Shown here piece after piece: positions 1 to 8,161 of a stretch of DNA of 64,000 bases. The notes under the pieces were generated by a model, which saw only the letters and a list, made by a program, of their open reading frames with translations, did no database searches and had not been told where the DNA came from. The stretch spans positions 117,865-181,864 of the forward strand of contig JAJAPY010000007.1 of assembly GCA_020523885.1 (NCBI GenBank). Reading direction: 5' to 3'. Position numbers and translations under genes: made by a program. This DNA is from Candidatus Liberimonas magnetica. GTDB taxonomy: Bacteria; Elusimicrobiota; Endomicrobiia; Endomicrobiales; JAFGIL01. The first letter of the stretch is position 1. Each line of letters opens with the position of its first letter.

Positions 1-152
1 TTTCAAACCGGATAGCCATGCTTTACCAGGGCAAAATAGTGGACAGCGGCACCCCTGACCAGATAAAAAACACTAATGACGCAATCGTGCACCAGTTCGT
101 AGAAGGTTTAAGCAAAGGGCCCATTACCCTTGACCTTGAAAAAACTATTTAA
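1..152 (+). CDS. mlaF: MlaF-like ABC transporter ATPase, C-terminal end (partial)
   Basis: The frame entering from the left edge encodes about 49 residues and stops at 150-152. It reads SNRIAMLYQGKIVDSGTP and then a segment with VHQFVEG and KGPI, matching the last part of MlaF-type ATPases of the Mla/Ttg2 lipid transport system, just after the ABC signature and H-loop region. The Walker motifs lie outside the window. It is followed after 37 bp by an MCE-domain gene, the usual partner, so the two probably form one operon for phospholipid transfer between the membranes. Family assignment rests on this short tail plus context. Confidence 0.75.
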   Translation, partial: SNRIAMLYQGKIVDSGTPDQIKNTNDAIVHQFVEGLSKGPITLDLEKTI

Positions 153-189
153 CTAAAATTATTATATAACGTTTTTAATTGGAGACTAT

Positions 190-1518
190 ATGAATCAGGA
201 AACTAAACTAGGGCTTTTCGTGCTTGTCGGTATTATCGCTCTTGCCACTACGATAGTGTTTTTGGGAGATTTTCAGTTCCAAAGGAGCTATTACCTAAAT
301 ATCCTTTTTAACGACATAGCCGGCCTGCCTGCAAAAGCAAAGGTCAAGATATCTGGCGTTGAAGTCGGGGCCGTAAAAGACATAACTTTAGCGGAGAACA
401 AGGCAAAAGTCACAGTATGGATCAAAAAAGATATAGTAATCCACGCTGACTGCCGTGCGAGCATCGTAGCTACAGGGCTTATAGGCTCAAAGTACCTTGA
501 GCTTACCACAGGAGACCCGAATACCCCTATTCTTAAGGACGGGGATACAATTGTGGGAGTAACTCCGCTCTCTTTTGACAAGATAGTTGAAACCGCTATG
601 GAACAGCTCCACGAAATACTAAACGCTTTTAAAGGCACCGGAGGAAGGAGTTTGGGCCAAAACCTGTCGGAGACGCTTGATAATTTAAGGAAAGTATCCG
701 AATCGCTCCGGGTTGCTTTGTACGACCAGGAGGACAGGGTTAACAGGATAGTCTCGAACATCGACAATTTCACCGGAGATCTGGCTGATATAACAGGCGA
801 TAATAAGGAAAACCTGAAATCAGCTTTAGCAAACATAAAAAGTGCCTCAGAGAAACTGGACAGGCTTTTGGCAGGATTGGATAAAGGCGAAGGGACTATC
901 GGAAAACTTATGGCTGATAAGGAGATGGGAGAAGACCTGAAGGCTACTTTCAACGACCTCAAAGAGACGACAAAAGAAGCTAAAAGGGCGCTGCGGCGCA
1001 TTAATTATATCGAAACTCAATGGGATTACGAACTGCGGTACGATTCAAGGTATTCCGTTGCAAAAAGCGATATAGGTTTAAGGTTTAACCCAAGCCCCGG
1101 GAAGTTCTATTATATAGGCGCTTCAAATGTAGGCGAAGCAAGTCTCGGGGATAATAACCCGGAAGAGTATAATACCATCAATCTGCTTATAGGAAAAAGT
1201 TTCGGGCCTACGACACTTTACGGAGGGATAATCCGCAAGAAAGCCGGTTTAGGTGTAAAAGTAAAACCTTTCTGGAACTGGCAGCCTCTTAAGAAACTGG
1301 AGATCACTGTTGAAGGGTATGACTTTGCAAGAAAGGTCCCGGTAAACTCGGCTAATGCCAACGTCGGAATGAGGTACCCCGTAACCAAGTGGGCCTATGT
1401 AGGCACTCAGCTGGAAGACCCTTCGTCCCGCTCAAGCGTTAACACTTATGTTAACTTTGTGATCCGCGACGACGACCTGGGATACCTGCTGGGGCTGGTG
1501 GGATTGGCAAGGCCGTAA
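190..1518 (+). CDS. mlaD: MlaD/MCE-domain lipid transport protein with long C-terminal extension
   Basis: A 442-residue protein with an N-terminal membrane anchor (about residues 8-26, LGLFVLVGIIALATTIVFL), then an MCE domain (about 35-115, with GLPAKAKVKISGVEVG and GLIGSKYLEL). A helical, coiled-coil-like stretch (about 130-275) follows. The last 160 residues are rich in alternating aromatic and polar strands and look like outer-membrane beta structure. MCE proteins bind lipids in the periplasm and work with the MlaEF transporter; E. coli MlaD is only about 183 residues, so this one is long. The start has a GGAG site 8 bp upstream. The barrel-like reading of the C terminus is inference from composition. 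Confidence 0.85.
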   Translation: MNQETKLGLFVLVGIIALATTIVFLGDFQFQRSYYLNILFNDIAGLPAKAKVKISGVEVGAVKDITLAENKAKVTVWIKKDIVIHADCRASIVATGLIGSKYLELTTGDPNTPILKDGDTIVGVTPLSFDKIVETAMEQLHEILNAFKGTGGRSLGQNLSETLDNLRKVSESLRVALYDQEDRVNRIVSNIDNFTGDLADITGDNKENLKSALANIKSASEKLDRLLAGLDKGEGTIGKLMADKEMGEDLKATFNDLKETTKEAKRALRRINYIETQWDYELRYDSRYSVAKSDIGLRFNPSPGKFYYIGASNVGEASLGDNNPEEYNTINLLIGKSFGPTTLYGGIIRKKAGLGVKVKPFWNWQPLKKLEITVEGYDFARKVPVNSANANVGMRYPVTKWAYVGTQLEDPSSRSSVNTYVNFVIRDDDLGYLLGLVGLARP

Positions 1519-1524
1519 TGACAA

Positions 1525-1634
1525 TGTAAAATGCAAACTGAAAAATGAAAAATTTAGGTATTTTTATAATAAATAAAATAGTATACCTTTGGCAAGCACA
1601 ATAATTTTGCATTTTGCAATTTTCAATTTGCAAT
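1525..1634. repeat. Heptad inverted-arm repeat (AAAATGC type)
   Basis: The mlaD-radA gap holds two arms made of imperfect 7-bp units. The left arm (1525-1555) has units such as AAAATGC and AAAATGA; the right arm (1603-1634) has the reverse-complement type TTTTGCA, ATTTTCA, ATTTGCA. The arms can pair across a 47-bp AT-rich spacer. The frame of radA is open into the right arm, which would give a spurious N-terminal extension. Confidence 0.8.
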
Positions 1635-1649
1635 GAATCAGTTAACTAT

Positions 1650-3023
1650 ATGGTTAAATCAAAGATAAAAACAGTGTTCCGGTGCCAGGAGTGCGGGTAT
1701 ACAAGCCCTAAATGGCTTGGCAGGTGCCCGGACTGCGACGCGTGGAACACTATGATTGAAGAGAAGGAAACCAGCCTTGCATCTTCTTTGAACATCAGAA
1801 ACCTTACGGATTTTTCATCCGAGGTTTCAAAGCTTCAGGATATTTCTGTCGAAAACAGCGAAAGGCTCAAAACCGGTATCTCCGAATTTGACAGGATACT
1901 GGGCGGAGGCGTGGTGCCGGGCTCGGTCGTGCTCCTGGGCGGAGCTCCGGGTATAGGCAAATCCACTCTGATGCTTCAGGTTTCTGCGGTCCTTGGTTCA
2001 AAAGCATCTTTAAAAGTCCTCTATGTGTCAGGAGAAGAGTCGCTGTCCCAGGTAAAAGCAAGGGCGGACAGGCTTAAATTAAAAGCTGACAACCTCTACA
2101 CGGTTTCAGAAACTAACCTTGAAAACATACTTGAAGATATAAAAAAACTCGGGCCCAATATCGTTGTTATAGATTCGATACAGACTACCTACCGCGTTGA
2201 TGTTACAAGCGCTCCGGGTTCTGTCAGCCAGGTAAGGGAATGCGCGGCTGAGTTCTTGCGTCTTGCCAAATCAAAAAATATCACGGTATTTTTGCTCGGC
2301 CATGTTACAAAAGAAGGGTCTATTGCAGGCCCAAGGGTCCTAGAGCATATAGTTGATACTGTGCTCTACTTTGACACGGAAAAACAGGAAGTTTATAGGA
2401 TCTTAAGGGCGTACAAGAACAGGTTCGGCCCTACTAGCGAAATAGGCGTTTTTGAAATGAAAAGCGAGGGGTTGGCCGAGGTAACGAACCCGTCTTTGAT
2501 GTTCTTAAATGAAAGGTCAACAGATGCACCGGGCAATGTAGTGGTATCGACCATAGAAGGGACAAGGCCCATACTTCTTGAAGTGCAGTCGCTTGTCACA
2601 AGGACGAGTTTCGGGCTCCCCAGAAGAATGGTGACAGGCTACGACCTGAACAGGGTGATACTTTTAATAGCTGTCCTTGAAAAAAGGGTTGGGCTGCACC
2701 TTGAATCGCAGGATGTTTTCGTAAATGTAGTGGGCGGAGTGAAGATAAAAGAAACAGGCGTTGACCTGGGCATACTGTGCTCTATAGCTTCGGGTCACCT
2801 TAACTTTGTCTGTTTAAAAGATACTATAATCCTCGGCGAAGTCGGTCTTTCAGGAGAGGTGCGTTCCATATACAATTTGTCCGAACGTCTCCTTGAAGCC
2901 GAAAAACTGGGGCTTTTAAAAGCTATAATCCCAAAAAGCAACATGAACGGTTTGAAACATAAAGGAAAGATAAAAATTATCGGTGTCGAGAACGTTAAAG
3001 AAGCTATTGAACAAATTAAATAA
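1650..3023 (+). CDS. radA: DNA repair protein RadA
   Basis: A 457-residue protein that processes recombination intermediates as a RecA-like branch-migration ATPase. Visible are an N-terminal four-cysteine zinc finger (CQEC and CPDC, residues 10-30), a Walker A motif GAPGIGKST, the RadA-specific KNRFG motif (YKNRFGPTSEIG), and a C-terminal Lon-protease-like domain with DLGILCSIAS. Length is typical of RadA. I start at ATG 1650 rather than the earlier in-frame TTG at 1614, because the extra 12 codons are heptad-repeat sequence and the zinc finger follows ATG 1650 at the normal distance. Confidence 0.95.
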   Translation: MVKSKIKTVFRCQECGYTSPKWLGRCPDCDAWNTMIEEKETSLASSLNIRNLTDFSSEVSKLQDISVENSERLKTGISEFDRILGGGVVPGSVVLLGGAPGIGKSTLMLQVSAVLGSKASLKVLYVSGEESLSQVKARADRLKLKADNLYTVSETNLENILEDIKKLGPNIVVIDSIQTTYRVDVTSAPGSVSQVRECAAEFLRLAKSKNITVFLLGHVTKEGSIAGPRVLEHIVDTVLYFDTEKQEVYRILRAYKNRFGPTSEIGVFEMKSEGLAEVTNPSLMFLNERSTDAPGNVVVSTIEGTRPILLEVQSLVTRTSFGLPRRMVTGYDLNRVILLIAVLEKRVGLHLESQDVFVNVVGGVKIKETGVDLGILCSIASGHLNFVCLKDTIILGEVGLSGEVRSIYNLSERLLEAEKLGLLKAIIPKSNMNGLKHKGKIKIIGVENVKEAIEQIK

Positions 3024-3024
3024 A

Positions 3025-3117
3025 AGCGGATAGCGTTTAGCGTAGAGCGTATAGGAACAGCAAAATCTTTAAAGGTTTTGATTTTCTATACGCTATACGC
3101 TATACGCTCTGCGCTAA
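3025..3117. repeat. Heptad inverted-arm repeat (AGCGTAT type)
   Basis: Between radA and aroC, the left arm at 3025-3054 reads as consecutive 7-mers AGCGGAT, AGCGTTT, AGCGTAG, AGCGTAT. The right arm at 3086-3117 is their inverse (ATACGCT-type units). The spacer is 31 bp. The right arm ends just before the aroC ribosome binding site. Confidence 0.9.
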
Positions 3118-3129
3118 AGAGGTGTTTTA

Positions 3130-4293
3130 ATGATTCGTTATATCACAAGCGGGGAATCGCACGGGAAACAGCTTACTGTAATTATTGACGGGGTGCCTGC
3201 AGGGCTTTCATTAAAACTTTCAGATATAAATAATGACCTTGTAAGAAGGCAGTCTGGTTTTGGGAGAGGTATGCGTTCGACAAGCATTGAGAAAGACAAT
3301 GTGGAGATAGTCTCAGGAGTCAGGTGGGGGCAGACTATAGGTTCTCCCATTACCCTTGTCATTAAAAACGTGGATTGGGAAAATAACAAAACCCTTATGT
3401 CCGATAACCCGGATGCTGTTGATGAGAATACATTTCTTTTTAAGGCCCGTCCCGGGCATGCGGACCTGGCCGGGGTGCTCAAATTCGACAGAAAGGATAT
3501 AAGGGATATTTTAGAGCGTGCATCAGCAAGGGAAACCGCAGCCAGGGTAGCGGCAGGTGCAGTATTTAAAAAATTTCTGGCGGAGTTCGGCATAATCGTT
3601 TATTCCTTTACAAGAGAGATAGGGGGGATAAAAGCAGGGTTAAAGAACGCTTTTAACCTTAACTCTGTATCCCATATAGAAAGATCGTTGGTACGCACTC
3701 CCGACCCAAAAGCCGAAAAAGAGATGGTTGCATTGATAGAGCAGGTCAAAAAAGACGGCGACAGTGTCGGCGGGGTATTTACTGTAGTTGCAAAGTGTAT
3801 CCCGGCCGGGCTTGGAAGCCATACCCAGTGGGACCTAAAACTGGATGCAAAAATAGCTCAGAGCCTGATGTCCATACAGGCTGTAAAAGGTGTGGAGTTC
3901 GGCATCGGCTGCGAGTTCGCACAGAGGCTTGGTTCAAAGGCTCACGATGAAATATTCTACTCAAAGCCGAAAGGCTTCCACAGACTGACGAACAATGCAG
4001 GCGGGTTTGAAGGCGGCATGACAAACGGCGAGGACGTAGTTGTAAGCTGTACGGTCAAAGCTATACCGTCGTTAAAGAAACCTCTGAGGTCCGTAAATAT
4101 TTCAACTAAAAAAGCCGAGCTTGCAGAGGCAGTAAGAAGCGATTTTTGCGTTGTCCCGTCCGCAGGTGTTGTAGGCGAGTCCGCTTTATCCTATGAGCTT
4201 GCTAAAGCTGTGAAAGAAAAATTCGGCGGCGATTCCATAAAAGAAATGGACCGCAATTTCAGAAGCTATTTAAAACAGATCAAGGATTACTAA
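3130..4293 (+). CDS. aroC: Chorismate synthase
   Basis: A 387-residue enzyme catalysing the last shikimate-pathway step, EPSP to chorismate, with reduced FMN. The N-terminal signature SGESHGKQL, the RRQSGFGRG segment and the RPGHADL motif with following arginine-rich helix are present, and length fits the family. A GAGG site precedes ATG 3130. It heads a shikimate set in this window (aroC, aroK, aroB, aroQ). Frame and motifs are intact. Confidence 0.96.
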   Translation: MIRYITSGESHGKQLTVIIDGVPAGLSLKLSDINNDLVRRQSGFGRGMRSTSIEKDNVEIVSGVRWGQTIGSPITLVIKNVDWENNKTLMSDNPDAVDENTFLFKARPGHADLAGVLKFDRKDIRDILERASARETAARVAAGAVFKKFLAEFGIIVYSFTREIGGIKAGLKNAFNLNSVSHIERSLVRTPDPKAEKEMVALIEQVKKDGDSVGGVFTVVAKCIPAGLGSHTQWDLKLDAKIAQSLMSIQAVKGVEFGIGCEFAQRLGSKAHDEIFYSKPKGFHRLTNNAGGFEGGMTNGEDVVVSCTVKAIPSLKKPLRSVNISTKKAELAEAVRSDFCVVPSAGVVGESALSYELAKAVKEKFGGDSIKEMDRNFRSYLKQIKDY

Positions 4294-4300
4294 ACCGAAA

Positions 4301-4319
4301 TTCCACCGCGTAGGTGGAA
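4301..4319. repeat. Short perfect hairpin between aroC and aroK
   Basis: TTCCACC and GGTGGAA form a 7-bp stem around a five-base GCGTA loop, 8 bp after the aroC stop. No T-run follows, so it is not a convincing terminator. It resembles other compact hairpins seen in gaps of this window. Confidence 0.6.
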
Positions 4320-4346
4320 CATGGTTACCGGTTGGTAAAAAATATT

Positions 4347-4877
4347 ATGAACATTGTACTTACTGGTTTTATGGGAACTGGAAAATCCGCGGCTGGGAAA
4401 CTGCTTGCAAAGCGGCTTAAATGGCAGTATTTAGATACGGATGAAATGATAGAAAAAGACATAAATGTAAAGATATCCGATATATTCAAGTATCACGGCG
4501 AAGCCCGGTTCAGGGAATTAGAATCAAAAGCGATAAAACTCATAGGCCTGCTTGATAAAGCCGTTATAGCCTGCGGCGGGGGAGTTGTTTTAAAGGCCCA
4601 GAACATGGACGAGCTTGAAAAAAACGGAGTAGTAGTATGCCTCAGCGCAAGCCCTGAAAAAATACTTGAACGGACCAAGGACAACGATGACAGGCCTCTT
4701 CTTAAAACCCCTGACCCTCTTTCCAAAATCAAAGAACTCCTAAAAATCCGTGCCCCTTTCTATAAACGCTGCAGTTTTTCCGTAGATACAGATAACCTCT
4801 CCGTTGAACAAGTCGTAGATAATATATTAAATAATCCTACAATTAAAGATAAATTAATGAAGGACAACGTTGTTTGA
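4347..4877 (+). CDS. aroK: Shikimate kinase
   Basis: A 176-residue P-loop kinase that phosphorylates shikimate at the 3-hydroxyl. Walker A is GFMGTGKS; the shikimate-binding DTDEMIE, the FRELES segment and the CGGGVV loop are present. The LID arginine region reads DDRPLL. The open frame extends upstream to a GTG at 4314, but ATG 4347 gives the standard MNIVLTGFMG start and is preferred. It follows aroC, separated by a small hairpin, so co-transcription is likely. Confidence 0.95.
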   Translation: MNIVLTGFMGTGKSAAGKLLAKRLKWQYLDTDEMIEKDINVKISDIFKYHGEARFRELESKAIKLIGLLDKAVIACGGGVVLKAQNMDELEKNGVVVCLSASPEKILERTKDNDDRPLLKTPDPLSKIKELLKIRAPFYKRCSFSVDTDNLSVEQVVDNILNNPTIKDKLMKDNVV

Positions 4878-4897
4878 TAGTACGATATACGAAACTA

Positions 4898-4937
4898 TTT
4901 TTCAGCATAAACTATATATTTACGAAATGCTGAAAAA
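4898..4937. repeat. AT-rich hairpin downstream of aroK
   Basis: TTTTTCAGCAT at 4898-4908 pairs with ATGCTGAAAAA at 4927-4937, an 11-bp perfect stem with an 18-base loop. The right arm ends in A rather than a T-run, so intrinsic termination on the + strand is uncertain; it could act as an RNA 3' structure. Confidence 0.5.
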
Positions 4938-4976
4938 AATGAAGTAACAGATCAATCGGTAAATAAAGGAGTAAAC

Positions 4977-5525
4977 ATGAATTTAAATCCAGGCAGGTAC
5001 ATCGTTGACAAAGAATTCCAGTATTCATACATTTTTAGAAGCCTTTTACTGCTTTTCTTTGTAATGTTTTCTACGTTCGCAATAATAATTGTCTGGAACA
5101 ATTTTAAATTTTATCAGGGTTACCTTTTAAACCCGCCGTCCGGGGAGCAGGTCACAGCCTGGGCTAAAGCGAACAACGTCCCGACCGACAGTATCGAGGC
5201 AGCATTCCAGTACTATGTGCAGGCAAAACCGTACCGTTTTTACGAGATAATTATCGTGCCTGTTCTGATAATTTTTGCGGTGAACGCGGTCGTCATTGCT
5301 ATAGCGAGTCTCTATATCTCATATAAAATAGCCGTACCTCTCCATGAGCTCAAGATTGCCCTCAGGAAAAAAGTGGAGACCGGTAATTTCGAAAAACAGC
5401 TTACTGTGCGAAAGGGAGACCCTTTCCATGAGCTTACAAGTATCGCAAACCTGGCGTTTTTCGTTGCCGTTCACCCTGCACTTAAGCCATTTGCAAAAAC
5501 TGATGAAACTGGTTCCGGGACGTAA
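4977..5525 (+). CDS. HAMP-like membrane protein, probably 3'-damaged
   Basis: A 182-residue reading frame with a good AAAGGAG site. Two membrane segments are visible (about 23-43 and 92-115) flanking a roughly 50-residue periplasmic loop. After the second helix comes a HAMP-like linker (AVPLHEL, then a DPFHELTSIAN stretch). This layout is typical of sensor or chemoreceptor-type proteins, but no kinase or methyl-accepting domain follows. The last 25 residues look unnatural, while a neighbouring frame over the same bases reads HLSHLQKLMKLVPG, a plausible helical continuation. I infer a frameshift near 5470-5490 or a deletion junction with the next fragment. Function unknown. Confidence 0.55.
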   Translation: MNLNPGRYIVDKEFQYSYIFRSLLLLFFVMFSTFAIIIVWNNFKFYQGYLLNPPSGEQVTAWAKANNVPTDSIEAAFQYYVQAKPYRFYEIIIVPVLIIFAVNAVVIAIASLYISYKIAVPLHELKIALRKKVETGNFEKQLTVRKGDPFHELTSIANLAFFVAVHPALKPFAKTDETGSGT

Positions 5526-5938
5526 ACGTGCCGTTCGAAACTTTGGCAGGAATGGGCTACCGGTATTCCAAAAGAATGATCTTTGGTTTTGACCTGCAAT
5601 ATGCCAGGTTCCGCGGAGATGAAGTCCTTATAGGTTCAGGCCTGACCCCTGCGTATGATGATTATAAAGTTGCACGCAGCGCCTATTTGAGCCCGCACTT
5701 TGGAGCGGAATACAAAACTTCACTGTTTAAAAGGGTCCTATTTTTGCGGGGTGGGTACTACTACCAGCCGAACATATTTGAGGGTCTGTCTTCAAGGTAC
5801 CACCTGACTTACAGTTTATCCTGGAGCCTTATAAAAATGCCCAGGTTCATGTTTTTAGGAGACCTGGACATCGGGTTCAGCAACGATATAGCGGATAAAT
5901 ACAGCGTAAGCTCGATTACCTTAGACGGCAATTTTTAA
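5516..5938 (+). pseudogene. Outer-membrane beta-barrel protein, 5'-truncated fragment
   Basis: This frame gives about 140 residues of alternating aromatic/polar strands (GMGYRYSKRMIFGFDLQY, FLRGGYYYQP) ending in an aromatic residue at the terminus (DGNF), as barrels often do. There is no signal peptide and only a GTG at 5528 without a ribosome binding site. It directly abuts the HAMP-like gene, overlapping its end. I read it as the 3' part of an outer-membrane protein gene whose 5' part was lost, perhaps in the event that damaged the upstream gene. The exact barrel family is not recognised. Confidence 0.5.
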
Positions 5939-6000
5939 TTTTAGAGATACATTATAATTAGTACAGGTTAGTGCATTTATGGTAAAAACTTTGGTTAAAC

Positions 6001-6480
6001 CTACTCCTGCTTTTTAGATAGGATTTCCATCACAGAATCGAGGTTTACGTCGGTATCTACGCAGCCGTCTTTAGACAGAGGTACAAATTGAACGGTTATG
6101 TTGTTTTTCTCACAGAGTTCCATTCCTTCGCTTCCTTCATAGAAACACGCAACGCCGACTATGGCTTCAGGTTTTAATTCTAAAACTAGCTTCTCAACTA
6201 TCCTTCCGCCTTTTAGTATGAATAACCCCTTATAGCCGAGTTCTTTGGATTTCTTGGAGATACTGCCTATTTTGCAGCCGCCGCATTCCGAGCATATATA
6301 GTACCCGCCTTCTTCTTTTGCTTTGCAAACTTTTACGTTTCTCATGCATTGAGGCACGAATATTAAGCGTTCGCCAAAAGGAACAGAGATAAACTTGGCA
6401 GAATTTGATTTGTTTTTCTTTGCGGTTATTTTTTTATAGGTTTCTTCTTTTAATTTAGAAGGTTTTAAACATTCGAACAT
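6001..6480 (-). CDS. DUF116 family protein
   Basis: A 159-residue protein with the DUF116 pattern: an FVPQCMRN motif, then CKAKEEGGYYICSECGGC with a cysteine cluster that may bind a metal or FeS centre, a GVACFYEG motif and a terminal DGCVDTDV motif. Members are uncharacterised cytoplasmic proteins. It lies on the - strand, divergent from aroB with 75 bp between the starts. Family known by sequence pattern; function not known. Confidence 0.8.
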   Translation of the reverse strand: MFECLKPSKLKEETYKKITAKKNKSNSAKFISVPFGERLIFVPQCMRNVKVCKAKEEGGYYICSECGGCKIGSISKKSKELGYKGLFILKGGRIVEKLVLELKPEAIVGVACFYEGSEGMELCEKNNITVQFVPLSKDGCVDTDVNLDSVMEILSKKQE

Positions 6481-6516
6481 ACCCTAACTTTATCAAAAAA
6501 TGACGGAAAAATCAAA

Positions 6517-6545
6517 TTGCTTTTTTGAGGCGTTTTTTATATAAT
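6517..6545 (+). promoter_or_regulatory. Sigma-70-like promoter of aroB
   Basis: TTGCTT at 6517-6522, a 17-bp spacer, and a perfect TATAAT at 6540-6545. The aroB ATG is at 6556, only 10 bp downstream of the -10 box, so the expected transcript start lies about 4 bases before the ATG. There is no ribosome binding site; a leaderless or nearly leaderless aroB message is implied. Confidence 0.65.
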
Positions 6546-6555
6546 ATCAGGCAAT

Positions 6556-7641
6556 ATGAAGTTAATAAACGTCAGGCTGAAAGAACGGACTTATCCTATT
6601 TTAATAAATCGAAAGTTGAAAAACCTGGGTAGTTACCTTAAAAACAAAAACTATACCCGAAAGGTCCTGGTGGTTACAAACCCGAAGGTAAAAAAGCTTT
6701 ATTTTGCAGAGCTTGATAATAGCCTTAAAAAAGCTGGTTTTAAGGTTTATTCGGCCATTTTACCCGACGGGGAAAGGTACAAAACCCTTGGAACGGTAAA
6801 TAAAATATATATTAAAGCGATAAAGGCCGGCATTGACAGGGCCACCCCTGTTATAGCTCTTGGCGGAGGCGTGATCGGCGATATAGCGGGTTTTTTTGCC
6901 TCCACTTTCTTACGGGGTATTCCATTTATACAGGTGCCGACAACTCTGCTTGCAATGGTTGATTCTTCGGTCGGAGGAAAAACCGGAGTTGACTTAAAAG
7001 AAGGGAAGAATCTCGTAGGCACGTTCTACCAGCCTGATCTGGTGTGGATAGATATCTCTACTTTAAAGACACTGCCTCTTGCAGAGATGAAGAACGGCAT
7101 GGCGGAAGTCATCAAATACGGGGTCATTAAGGACGGTACTTTTTTTAAATACCTGAACGAGCATATACAAAATATCTACGAGATAGAAAATTCAAAATAT
7201 GAAGCGATAATCGCAAAATGCTGTTCGATAAAGGCCAGGATCGTTGAATCCGACGAGAAGGAAAAAAAAGGCATTCGCGAGGTGCTGAATTTCGGCCATA
7301 CTTTCGGCCATGCAATAGAAACCTTGAGCGGATATAAGGTTTACAAACACGGCCAGGCAGTGGCGATAGGCATGAACATGGCCGGCAACCTTGCAGTCAG
7401 CCTGGGTGTTTTAAGTGAGGTAGACAGGATAAGAATAAAAAATATACTGGTTTCTGCAAAGCTTCCTGTAGGTATGAAAGAAAGATATTCGTTCAAACAG
7501 ATCCTGCCGGTGCTCATGCGCGATAAAAAAGTTAAGAGAGGCAATCTGAGATTCGTCCTGCCGAAAAAACTCGGAAGTGTGTTCGTCCACAAAGGAGTGC
7601 CCCTTAAAGTTGTCAGAGATATACTTTCTTTAAAAGGGTAA
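6556..7641 (+). CDS. aroB: 3-dehydroquinate synthase
   Basis: A 361-residue NAD- and metal-dependent enzyme of the shikimate pathway converting DAHP to 3-dehydroquinate. The dinucleotide-binding LPDGERYKT, the ALGGGVIGD motif, the GGKTGV substrate site and the metal ligands in FGHTFGHAIE and YKHGQAVAIGM are all present. Full length. A strong promoter sits immediately upstream. The next gene, aroQ, catalyses the following step and starts 24 bp downstream. Confidence 0.96.
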   Translation: MKLINVRLKERTYPILINRKLKNLGSYLKNKNYTRKVLVVTNPKVKKLYFAELDNSLKKAGFKVYSAILPDGERYKTLGTVNKIYIKAIKAGIDRATPVIALGGGVIGDIAGFFASTFLRGIPFIQVPTTLLAMVDSSVGGKTGVDLKEGKNLVGTFYQPDLVWIDISTLKTLPLAEMKNGMAEVIKYGVIKDGTFFKYLNEHIQNIYEIENSKYEAIIAKCCSIKARIVESDEKEKKGIREVLNFGHTFGHAIETLSGYKVYKHGQAVAIGMNMAGNLAVSLGVLSEVDRIRIKNILVSAKLPVGMKERYSFKQILPVLMRDKKVKRGNLRFVLPKKLGSVFVHKGVPLKVVRDILSLKG

Positions 7642-7664
7642 ATTAATAATAGGAGATGAAATAA

Positions 7665-8096
7665 ATGAAAATACTTGTTATAAACGGCCCGAACTTGAAT
7701 TTGCTCGGAGAAAGAGAACCGGATATTTACGGAAAGATAACGCTCGATAAGATAAACGGCGAAATGACTGCCCTGGCCAATGAATTAAAGATAGAACTTG
7801 AATTCTTTCAGTCAAATCACGAAGGAGAAATAGTAGACATTATCGGTAAAGCGAGAAAAGATTTTAAGGCGATCATAATGAACCCTGCTGCATATACCCA
7901 TACTTCAGTCGCTATAAGGGATGCCGTAAGTTCTTGCGCTCTGCCTGTTATTGAAGTGCATATTTCAAACATCTATGCAAGGGAAGAATTCCGCCATAAA
8001 TCGTTGATAGCCCCTGTATGCAAAGGCCAGATATCAGGTTTTGGGTTAACCAGTTACTTATTGGCTCTTCGGGCGGTCAAAGAATTAATACAATAA
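7665..8096 (+). CDS. aroQ: Type II 3-dehydroquinate dehydratase
   Basis: A 143-residue dehydratase producing 3-dehydroshikimate. It has the family start [16 protein letters not shown], the catalytic tyrosine in EPDIYG, the FFQSNHEG motif with its asparagine, [11 protein letters not shown] and the [12 protein letters not shown] loop. A GGAG site precedes ATG 7665. It follows aroB in the same operon and is followed by an intrinsic terminator. Confidence 0.96.
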   Translation: MKILVINGPNLNLLGEREPDIYGKITLDKINGEMTALANELKIELEFFQSNHEGEIVDIIGKARKDFKAIIMNPAAYTHTSVAIRDAVSSCALPVIEVHISNIYAREEFRHKSLIAPVCKGQISGFGLTSYLLALRAVKELIQ

Positions 8097-8121
8097 TTCA
8101 TCAATTAATTCGGCAAATAAG

Positions 8122-8150
8122 ACACCCTATATTTTAATAGGGTGTTTTTG
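8122..8150 (+). terminator. Intrinsic terminator after aroBQ
   Basis: ACACCCTAT and ATAGGGTGT form a perfect 9-bp stem around an ATTTTA loop, followed immediately by TTTTTG. It sits 26 bp after the aroQ stop and only 12 bp before the next start codon, so the M24 peptidase gene must use a promoter overlapping this area or read-through. Confidence 0.85.
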
Positions 8151-8161
8151 TGTAATATATA

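Noticed and set aside
1451..1650. RadA with 12 extra N-terminal residues
   Set aside because: The extra residues come from heptad repeat DNA and a TTG start without ribosome binding site.
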